Source: Mogibacterium sp. (lineage in GTDB: Bacteria; Bacillota; Clostridia; Peptostreptococcales; Anaerovoracaceae). From it: a stretch of DNA of 58,005 nucleotides. Below, piece after piece: positions 51,908 to 58,005 of this stretch. The stretch is from assembly GCA_017512145.1 (NCBI GenBank), contig JAFWHB010000020.1:1-58005 (forward strand), written 5' to 3'. The notes beneath the pieces were generated by a model, which had not been told where the DNA came from, searched no databases, and saw only the letters and a list, made by a program, of their open reading frames with translations. The position numbers were made by a program, and so were the translations under genes. How positions within the stretch are numbered: position 1 is the first letter of the stretch; each line of letters opens with the position of its first letter.

Positions 51908-53275
51908 ATGAGATCAACCAGTAGAATTTTCAGGATAATAATAGTCGCACTTCTGGCACTTTCTATTAGTTTGCCTTCATTTGCCTTTGCAGCGGATGCA
52001 GTGGCAAGACCCGAGGTCATATATTATGAGTATGATGAGTCTACAGGTTCACATGTCTACAAACACAGCGAAGTCATGTATGACGGACAAGAATGGGAGT
52101 GCTCCGCCGATATTTCAGATACCAATACAGAACTCTATGTTCTTAATGATGTCGGTCAGACCTATACATCACTTGATCCTGACATAGTTGAAATAACCGG
52201 AACTTACCAGTATGAAGATGATCCTACTCTCAGGGCCGGACTGAATATCAAAAAAGGTGGAACTGCAACTATACGGATCGATATCCCTGCACAGAAAAAA
52301 TACGCTGCCTGTACTCTTTACTTTAAGCTCAGGATTCATTCCGGACGCAAGGTACAGTTCATGGGGAGCAAAGCAGGTACAAGCGGAGAACTGGGAGCTC
52401 CGGTTATCGATGGTGAAACAGACAAGGGCTTTAGCTTCAATATGGCAGACCTGATGCCAAGGATCATGCTTCACGGATATGATGCAGAATACTCTTCACT
52501 GACAGAAGACCTTGTCTCGATAGATCAGGATGGCTGGCTTACTCTCAAAGGTCCGGGCATGGCTCTTATCAAGGCGGTAATACCTGCGGATGACAAGTTC
52601 GGAGAAGAGACTTTCTATTGTCAATTCGAAATAAGTATCGATTATGGTATAGACAGACGATATACATCACACTATACAAGGGATATAGCCGAAGGCAGCC
52701 TCCAGCTTGATATAGTGACCAAACCGGGCGTGGAACTGACCTACAGTTCTTCCGATGAGACCATAGCTACTGTTGATAACACAGGTTATGTCACGTTCGT
52801 AAAGCCAGGCAATGTGAAAATATATGCAGCCTTCCCGGGAAGTACAACATATGCGGCATATACAGCTGAGGTGAATATAACTATTACCGGACCTGTTCAG
52901 ACATCGCAGAGTACAGATGCCGCTCAGGCTGCTCTGGCAGCGCAGGCGGCAGCACAGGCCGCACAGAATGATGCTTTGGCCGCTGCAGCTAATCTCACTA
53001 AGCCAAAGCTTAAGTGCTCAAAGCGCAAGAAGAGATCCAACAAGCTGACATGGAGCAGGGTCGCAGGCGCGACCGGATACGAGCTCTATATCAAGTATCC
53101 CGGAACCAGGAAATACGTCAGAGCACTTACCAAGAACGCTAACGTCAAATCTGTAACGCATAAGGGACTTACGAGACGCAAGAAGTATTCATATAAGATA
53201 AGAGCATTTGTAGAAGCAGGCGGAGTAAGGTACTACGGTCCATTCTCCAAGGCCATCAAAGTCAAGGCGAAGTAG
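51908..53275 (+). CDS. Secreted Big2/Fn3 surface protein, copy 2
   Basis: 455 residues, same architecture as the preceding paralogue: signal peptide (RIFRIIIVALLALSISLPSFAFAADA), Ig-like region with YVLNDVGQTYTSLDPDIVEI, shared AEYSSLTEDLVSIDQDGWLTLKGPG segment, Big2 unit LTYSSSDETIATVDNTGYVTFVKPG, an Ala/Gln-rich linker (~340-365) and a terminal Fn3 module nearly identical to copy 1. The kinase GTG start overlaps the last base of its TAG stop, so the two are translationally coupled. Copy 2 is therefore the version joined to the intact kinase. Confidence 0.85.
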   Translation: MRSTSRIFRIIIVALLALSISLPSFAFAADAVARPEVIYYEYDESTGSHVYKHSEVMYDGQEWECSADISDTNTELYVLNDVGQTYTSLDPDIVEITGTYQYEDDPTLRAGLNIKKGGTATIRIDIPAQKKYAACTLYFKLRIHSGRKVQFMGSKAGTSGELGAPVIDGETDKGFSFNMADLMPRIMLHGYDAEYSSLTEDLVSIDQDGWLTLKGPGMALIKAVIPADDKFGEETFYCQFEISIDYGIDRRYTSHYTRDIAEGSLQLDIVTKPGVELTYSSSDETIATVDNTGYVTFVKPGNVKIYAAFPGSTTYAAYTAEVNITITGPVQTSQSTDAAQAALAAQAAAQAAQNDALAAAANLTKPKLKCSKRKKRSNKLTWSRVAGATGYELYIKYPGTRKYVRALTKNANVKSVTHKGLTRRKKYSYKIRAFVEAGGVRYYGPFSKAIKVKAK

Positions 53276-54954
53276 TGAAAGACTGTTATTACAGCAAGTA
53301 CGAACCAATATTCGGATCATGGCACATTACCGAGGAGATCGGCTCAGGTGCGGAAGGACATCTTTACCGCATCAGAAGAACGGACTCGATAGGTCATGAG
53401 TTTTATTCTGCGCTCAAAGCCATCAGCATACCCGGCGGAGGGGAGACAGAGCTTGAATCGATGATGGCGGGAGGAATGTCCCGGGATGAGGTCCTTAAGT
53501 ATTATGAGGATATGCTCGAGAACACTTCGCATGAATTCGATATGCTGGTCAAACTCAAGGGCAACAGCAATATCGTCAGCTACGAAGATCATGAGATCTT
53601 CAAGCGTGAAGATGAATTCGGCTGGGATATCCTGATAAGGATCGAGGAACTGACACCGCTTGTAAGTCATTCGGTTTACCATCCGCTCGATGAAGAGGAA
53701 GTCGTGAAGCTTGGCAAGGACATCTGCCGGGGACTGTCACTTTGCAGGAACTATGGTGTCGTCCACAGAGATATCAAGCCGGACAATATATTCATATCGC
53801 CGAGCGGCAGCTACAAGCTCGGAGACTTTGGCATTGCACGTATCATAGAGCAGACATCAGTATCGCTGTCGCGCAAGGGCACATATACATACATGGCTCC
53901 TGAAGTCTACTGGGGCAAGGATTATGATTACACCGTAGACATCTATTCGCTCGGTATGGTTATGTACAGGTATCTGAATGACGGAAGAGACCCATTCATG
54001 CCTGTATGGCCTGACCCTGTGGAATACGGTGACAGGGAAAATGCTTTCATCAAGAGAGTGAATGCGCACGAGATGGATCCTCCGAGAAAAGGCTCCGAAG
54101 ATCTTAAGAACATCGTGCTCAAGGCATGTGAGTATGACCCGGAGAACAGGTACCGGACTCCGGAAGAGATGCTCAGAGATCTCGAAGCAATCGGCAGCGG
54201 CCGGATAGCCGCACACATAGGCGGCGCCGGAAGAACTCCAGCTCCGGTATCTTCTCCTAAGGACGCTGGATACAGGCGCCCACGGCTCTCACTTGCATTG
54301 CTAATGGTCTTAATGCTTGTTGCATTTGGCATCTACATAACAATTCCAAAAGAAGTCACAGACATCACCGGTATCGAGGATGGCACCAAGATATACCTTG
54401 GCAATGAGCTTGCTCCTGAGTATAAAGTCGCACCTGAATGGTTCAAGGATGAGCCGGTCTCATTCGCGAGCAGCAACAATGACATATTCAGTGTGGATGA
54501 TAATGGCGTGATACATGCTGTTGCACTTGGCTCTGCTGATTTGACTCTATCTGCCAAGGATTATGATGAGACGATAAGCATCGAGATCATACCTAAGGTA
54601 ACATCTATCACAGGCATTGATGAGGCGATCAGCCTGACGACCGGCAATACTCTTCAGCTTACGCCAAAGCTCGGACCTGAGGAGTTCGCTGATGAACCGG
54701 TAACCTTCTCATCGTCTGATGACAAAGTTGCAACAGTTGCGGAAGACGGAACGGTTACGGCCGTATCTGCGGGTGAGACCGTACTGACAGTCAGTTCGGG
54801 AGGGTGCACCTTCGAGTGCAAAATAACAGTAGCAGACCCTGTTGTTTACAGGTCGTACACATCTTCGTCAGGTTCATCAGGTTCGAAGAAGTCATCCGGA
54901 TCATCTAAGGCCAGCAAAGGTTATTTCGATTCAAGCGATGATGAACATTTCTAG
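53275..54954 (+). CDS. Transmembrane Ser/Thr protein kinase with Big2-like ectodomain
   Basis: 559 residues. Cytoplasmic Hanks-type kinase (~16-305): Gly-rich loop IGSGAEGHLY (22-31), Lys48, Glu88, HRDIKPDN (164-171), DFG (184-186), APE (208-210), all catalytic residues present. A single membrane helix at ~339-357 follows a Pro-containing linker. Outside lie two Big2-like Ig units (~361-440, ~441-525: ITGIEDGTKIYLGNELAPEY, ITGIDEAISLTTGNTLQLTP) and a Ser/Gly tail. PASTA repeats, usual in PrkC-type kinases, are absent. GTG start overlaps the upstream stop. Likely senses the surface via the Ig units, perhaps with the secreted partners (inference). No phosphatase gene is adjacent. Confidence 0.88.
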   Translation: MKDCYYSKYEPIFGSWHITEEIGSGAEGHLYRIRRTDSIGHEFYSALKAISIPGGGETELESMMAGGMSRDEVLKYYEDMLENTSHEFDMLVKLKGNSNIVSYEDHEIFKREDEFGWDILIRIEELTPLVSHSVYHPLDEEEVVKLGKDICRGLSLCRNYGVVHRDIKPDNIFISPSGSYKLGDFGIARIIEQTSVSLSRKGTYTYMAPEVYWGKDYDYTVDIYSLGMVMYRYLNDGRDPFMPVWPDPVEYGDRENAFIKRVNAHEMDPPRKGSEDLKNIVLKACEYDPENRYRTPEEMLRDLEAIGSGRIAAHIGGAGRTPAPVSSPKDAGYRRPRLSLALLMVLMLVAFGIYITIPKEVTDITGIEDGTKIYLGNELAPEYKVAPEWFKDEPVSFASSNNDIFSVDDNGVIHAVALGSADLTLSAKDYDETISIEIIPKVTSITGIDEAISLTTGNTLQLTPKLGPEEFADEPVTFSSSDDKVATVAEDGTVTAVSAGETVLTVSSGGCTFECKITVADPVVYRSYTSSSGSSGSKKSSGSSKASKGYFDSSDDEHF

Positions 54955-55030
54955 TATCATTTGTGGTAGAATCTGTAAGGCTTAGCGAGGCCAATGATTA
55001 TAACTGATTACATTTAGGGGAATAGACTGG

Positions 55031-56749
55031 ATGATCAAAACTTTACTTAAATTCTTCAAGCCACATAAGAAGCTGTTCTTCCTTGACATGTTCTGCGCCG
55101 TAATGGTGGCAGCGATAGATCTGGCTTTTCCGATCGTTTCGAGACATGCGATGTACGACATGCTTCCGGAGAAGGCTTATGGGCCATTCTTCGCTTTGAT
55201 GATATGTGTGGCACTTTTCTATGTTCTGAGATCTACAGGGCAGTACCTGATGACATATCTCGGACACCTCTTCGGTGTACGCGTGGAGGCAGATATAAGA
55301 TCGGCTCTCTTCATGCATCTTCAGGAGCTGGACTTTGAATTCTATGACAAGAACCGTACAGGTAAGCTGATGAGCAGACTGACAGGAGATCTCTTCGAGA
55401 TCACGGAGCTTGCACATCACGGTCCTGAGGATCTGCTGATCTCAACTCTTACCATCATAGGCTCGCTGTCCTTCATGTTCTATATGGAGTGGAGGCTGGC
55501 TCTTATCGTAGCGATACTTATACCAATCTTCATTGCTGTAGTAATCAGCAGACGTAAGAGCATGTCCGCTGCTTCGACTGAGGTCAAGAAGAAGCTTGCC
55601 GGTATCAATGCGGATATCGAGACGAGCCTCTCGGGAATGAAGACGTCGAAGGCATTTGCCAATGAAGAGGTCGAGCAGGACAGATTCACACAGTCCAACG
55701 ATTCCTACATTGAGGCAAGAAGAGCATACTTCAAGACAATGGGAGTCTTCTTCGCAACACAGGAATTCTTCATGGGCATCATGCCGGTCGTTGTTATAAC
55801 ATTCGGCGGTTACATGATCATGACAGGCAGGATGAACTACATAGATCTCATCACCTTCATGCTCTATGTCAACACCTTTGTAACACCAATCCGCAAGCTC
55901 GCACAGTTCGCGGAGACATTCGCCAATGGAATGGCAGGCCTCAGAAGATTCAATGAGATCATGGCAATCAAGCCTGTCGTAGTTGAGAATCCTGACGCTG
56001 AGCCGATCAAAGTAACCGAAGGCAACATCGATGTCAACGACATCTCATTCTCATATGACGACAACACCGAGGTCATCGAGCACCTCGATCTCCATGTCAA
56101 AGCAGGAGAGACCGTCGCTATCGTCGGACCATCGGGAGGCGGCAAGAGTACGCTTTGTCAGCTCATACCGAGGTTCTATGACGTAACAGACGGCAGTATA
56201 GTCATCGACGGACAGGACATCCGCGACGTCAGCAAGACATCACTCCGCGAGAACATCGGAATCGTTCAGCAGGATGTATTCATCTTTGCGGATACGATCC
56301 TCGAGAATATAAGGTACGGACGTCCGGGAGCGACTTTCGATGAAGTCGTCGAGGCGGCAAAGCGTGCCGAGATCTACGATGACATCATGGAGATGCCGGA
56401 CAAATTCAAGACCTATGTAGGCGAGCGCGGAACCAAGCTCTCCGGAGGACAGAAGCAGAGACTTTCGATCGCCCGCATCTTCCTCAAGGACCCTAAGATC
56501 CTGATTCTTGACGAAGCGACCTCTGCGCTTGATACAGTGACCGAGCAGCGCATCCAGCACAGTTTCGATGAGCTCGCTATCGGAAGAACATCACTTGTCA
56601 TTGCGCACAGACTAGCGACAGTCAGGAACGCCGACCGTATAATAGTCATCGAGAACGGCCATATCACAGAGTCAGGCACACATGATGAGCTCCTCGCGCA
56701 GGGCGGAGAATACGCAAAGCTCTACAACACACAGAAACTCACCGCCTGA
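55031..56749 (+). CDS. ABC exporter, fused permease and ATPase
   Basis: 572 residues. Six-helix type I exporter membrane domain (~1-310) followed by the ATPase: Walker A GPSGGGKST (~365-373), Q-loop IVQQDVFIF, signature LSGGQKQRLS, Walker B ILILDEATSALD, and the H-loop IAHRL. It resembles MsbA/LmrA-type half-transporters that work as homodimers or paired subunits. No second ABC gene is adjacent. Substrate (lipid, drug or peptide) not deducible. A 76-nt gap separates it from the kinase. Confidence 0.9.
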   Translation: MIKTLLKFFKPHKKLFFLDMFCAVMVAAIDLAFPIVSRHAMYDMLPEKAYGPFFALMICVALFYVLRSTGQYLMTYLGHLFGVRVEADIRSALFMHLQELDFEFYDKNRTGKLMSRLTGDLFEITELAHHGPEDLLISTLTIIGSLSFMFYMEWRLALIVAILIPIFIAVVISRRKSMSAASTEVKKKLAGINADIETSLSGMKTSKAFANEEVEQDRFTQSNDSYIEARRAYFKTMGVFFATQEFFMGIMPVVVITFGGYMIMTGRMNYIDLITFMLYVNTFVTPIRKLAQFAETFANGMAGLRRFNEIMAIKPVVVENPDAEPIKVTEGNIDVNDISFSYDDNTEVIEHLDLHVKAGETVAIVGPSGGGKSTLCQLIPRFYDVTDGSIVIDGQDIRDVSKTSLRENIGIVQQDVFIFADTILENIRYGRPGATFDEVVEAAKRAEIYDDIMEMPDKFKTYVGERGTKLSGGQKQRLSIARIFLKDPKILILDEATSALDTVTEQRIQHSFDELAIGRTSLVIAHRLATVRNADRIIVIENGHITESGTHDELLAQGGEYAKLYNTQKLTA

Positions 56750-56822
56750 CAAAGGACGGCAAAACAAAGCAAACTAATTGCATTATAATCTTGCAAATTG
56801 CAACTCATTATGTTAATATAAT

Positions 56823-56855
56823 CGGGCTGAGCAGAAAACTCAGCCCGTTATTAAT
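56823..56855 (+). terminator. Hairpin terminator after the ABC exporter
   Basis: 9-bp stem CGGGCTGAG / CTCAGCCCG with a 7-nt loop; the following TTATTAATAAT is T-rich but broken, so termination may be partial. Confidence 0.6.
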
Positions 56856-56876
56856 AATAGTATCAAGAATTAGCGT

Positions 56877-56964
56877 GGAGGATTGACCGAGTGGCTAAGG
56901 AGCCTGATTGGAAATCAGGTAAGGCGTAACAGCCCCGTGGGTTCGAGTCCCATGTCCTCCGCCA
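56877..56964 (+). tRNA. tRNA-Ser (anticodon GGA)
   Basis: 88 nt including the encoded CCA. Acceptor GGAGGAT pairs with GTCCTCC (one G-U). D-arm GACCGAGTGGCTAAGGAGC; anticodon stem CCTGA-TTGGAAA-TCAGG gives anticodon GGA (codons UCC/UCU); a long variable arm typical of serine tRNAs; T-arm GTGGGTTCGAGTCCCAT; discriminator G. Confidence 0.96.
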
Positions 56965-56971
56965 AAAAATC

Positions 56972-57003
56972 GCCCTGAGAGACTTTTTCTCAGGGCTCTT
57001 TTG
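56972..57003 (+). terminator. Terminator of tRNA-Ser
   Basis: 9-bp stem GCCCTGAGA / TCTCAGGGC, 7-nt loop, then TCTTTTG, 8 nt after the CCA end. Confidence 0.85.
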
Positions 57004-57155
57004 TTGCAACGGATACAGGCTTTATGCCTTGAAATTTCAGTATGCAGCGCGCTTTTTGAAACTGCATGTGATGTATGTGGTATGTATCTTGAATTGCGGA
57101 AATCTGGGTCTCTGGTTGGGGCTGAGAGCGCCTCTGATGGGTTTGAGTACGGTGT

Positions 57156-57210
57156 ACTGGCATGGTACAAGGTACCTCATAAAAACGTGTCTGACTGGCG
57201 GCATGGTACA
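57156..57210. repeat. Imperfect direct repeats in the gene-free region after tRNA-Ser
   Basis: ACTGGCATGGTACA (57156-57169) and ACTGGCGGCATGGTACA (57194-57210) differ by a 3-bp insertion. They lie in a 555-bp stretch (56965-57519) where no credible gene is seen; two GCTGTCCCCA repeats also occur at about 57341-57362. The region may be a degraded integration scar next to a tRNA gene. Confidence 0.45.
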
Positions 57211-57519
57211 CGAACCCACGAAGGTAATTATTTCCTGAATAGCCTGATATTACTGGCGTTGATGCCGGTTTTTGCCGCTGTTGGAGATTCGCCGTACACG
57301 AAAGTCGTCATTTTCCGTCCCCAACAGCATGTTTCAGAGGGCTGTCCCCATCGCTGTCCCCAATACGCCTATAATATGACAGATTCTGAGCCGTTCAACA
57401 AATGTCTTTCTGACCGATCTTAAAAAAGATCCTTTATATAATTGCAGGTTCTGACCGGCTCTTTTACACTGAAACTGAAATAAGAATTACATATATGGAA
57501 AAGAAAAGAGGTGAGCCAA

Positions 57520-57660
57520 ATGTTCAAACCTAAATTCAGATTCACTTACGATGAGGTCAGGATCATAGTCATGGCTCTCGTTGAGTTCAAGAACCAGCTT
57601 CTGGCCGAAGGCAGATACACTGATGCCATCGATGATCTTCTGATCAAGTTCGTAGATTAA
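57520..57660 (+). CDS. Small protein of 46 residues, unknown
   Basis: ATG at 57520 with a good AAAGAGGTGAG site upstream; sequence begins MFKPKFRFTYDEVRIIVMAL and continues VEFKNQLLAEGRYTDAIDDL, ending LIKFVD. It looks like a compact helical protein of the kind often found in mobile or accessory regions of Clostridia. A terminator starts 35 nt after the stop. Function unknown. Confidence 0.6.
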   Translation: MFKPKFRFTYDEVRIIVMALVEFKNQLLAEGRYTDAIDDLLIKFVD

Positions 57661-57694
57661 AATGATTCTTCTTTCAGCTCCGGCTGACTACATG

Positions 57695-57724
57695 ACTCCG
57701 TGCAATAAGGTGCGGAGTTTTTTA
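57695..57724 (+). terminator. Terminator after the 46-residue ORF
   Basis: 9-bp stem ACTCCGTGC / GTGCGGAGT (two G-U pairs), 6-nt loop, then a run of seven T. Confidence 0.8.
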
Positions 57725-57757
57725 TTGAAGCCGGAGAACCCGGAGGAAGGATCAAAT

Positions 57758-58005
57758 ATGTTTATTTTTAAGAAAGAAAAAGAAGAAGCTATGAGCGAAG
57801 AGGAAAAGAAGATGGCACAGGAGATGGGCGATGCGATTGGTAATCTGGAAGAGGCAGGTCTTTTTTATGAGGAGATCGAAGATTCAGTTGAGCTTTCACC
57901 TGCAGAAAAACTCGCATACAATATCGCAGACCATCTCGCAGCAGTCACGGCAGAGAGGTTTTCTGACATGATAGATGGGATGGACATGGATATCGCAAAG
58001 CAGAT
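57758..58005 (+). CDS. Hypothetical acidic protein, 3' end beyond the window
   Basis: Open frame from ATG 57758 to the right edge (82 full codons visible). The N-terminus MFIFKKEKEEAMSEEEKKMA is highly charged, followed by AGLFYEEIEDSVELSPAEKLAY and NIADHLAAVTAERFSDMID. GGAGGAAGG lies 8-16 nt before the ATG. No domain recognised; no signal peptide or membrane helix in the visible part. Confidence 0.6.
   Translation, partial: MFIFKKEKEEAMSEEEKKMAQEMGDAIGNLEEAGLFYEEIEDSVELSPAEKLAYNIADHLAAVTAERFSDMIDGMDMDIAKQ

Noticed and set aside
56895..57170. Minus-strand frame containing GGGHGTRTHGAV
   Set aside because: This phrase is the well-known artefact of translating the antisense of a tRNA-Ser gene.

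Overview
The window looks like chromosomal DNA from an anaerobic, mid-GC member of the Bacillota, class Clostridia. The signs are a class III (oxygen-sensitive, glycyl-radical) ribonucleotide reductase, a rubredoxin-first rubrerythrin, butyrate kinase, pyruvate carboxylase, a SAM-I riboswitch on metK, purine-rich Shine-Dalgarno sites, and lysine-rich Fn3/Big2 surface proteins. Genus cannot be fixed from sequence alone. No phage, insertion sequence, CRISPR array or rRNA was seen; there is one tRNA gene.

Layout. 1-2.9 kb: tail of an Fn3-type surface protein, a PNPOx-like flavoprotein, trmO, thiN and a wrecked MATE/ATPase fusion gene. 2.9-10.7 kb: de novo pyrimidine genes pyrC, carB, pyrK, pyrD, pyrF, pyrE (carA and pyrB are not here). 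10.8-14.9 kb: a DMT transporter, an omega-amidase-like nitrilase, two small membrane proteins, and a DtxR/MntR-type regulator facing a rubrerythrin. 14.9-15.7 kb: a non-coding stretch of short repeats and hairpins. 15.7-20.3 kb: a large LRR/Fn3 surface protein, a DUF1508 protein and an arginase. 20.4-23.8 kb: an NrdR-box-controlled anaerobic ribonucleotide reductase locus in which the glycyl-radical domain is a separate 53-residue ORF between nrdD and nrdG. 23.9-29.7 kb: THUMP methyltransferase, alpha/beta hydrolase, A24 peptidase, truA, scpA, scpB and an RsuA/RluB-type pseudouridine synthase, closely packed. 29.8-34.3 kb (minus strand): cytidylate-kinase-like protein, AlaX-type editing protein, a gap with five DnaA-box-like 9-mers, an unknown protein, azlD and azlC. 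34.5-39.3 kb: SAM-I riboswitch, metK, dut and two FAD oxidoreductases. 39.3-42.7 kb: divergent dapB-like gene, dCMP deaminase and a DUF2207 membrane protein. 42.7-49.3 kb: typA, pyruvate carboxylase and butyrate kinase. 49.3-55 kb: a four-gene cassette of a cytoplasmic protein, two tandem-duplicated secreted Big2/Fn3 proteins and a transmembrane Ser/Thr kinase with a Big2-like ectodomain. 55-58 kb: ABC exporter, tRNA-Ser(GGA), a gene-free scar and two small ORFs.

How it fits together. Much of the window serves nucleotide supply: UMP synthesis (pyr genes), dUMP supply (dut and dCMP deaminase) and anaerobic dNTP synthesis (split nrdD plus nrdG). The 49.3-55 kb cassette is the best candidate for an undescribed system: the kinase ectodomain and the secreted partners carry the same kind of Ig-like fold, the genes are translationally coupled, and a decayed copy of the kinase start left between the two secreted genes shows the cassette was tandemly duplicated. 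The split NrdD is the clearest departure from textbook gene structure.
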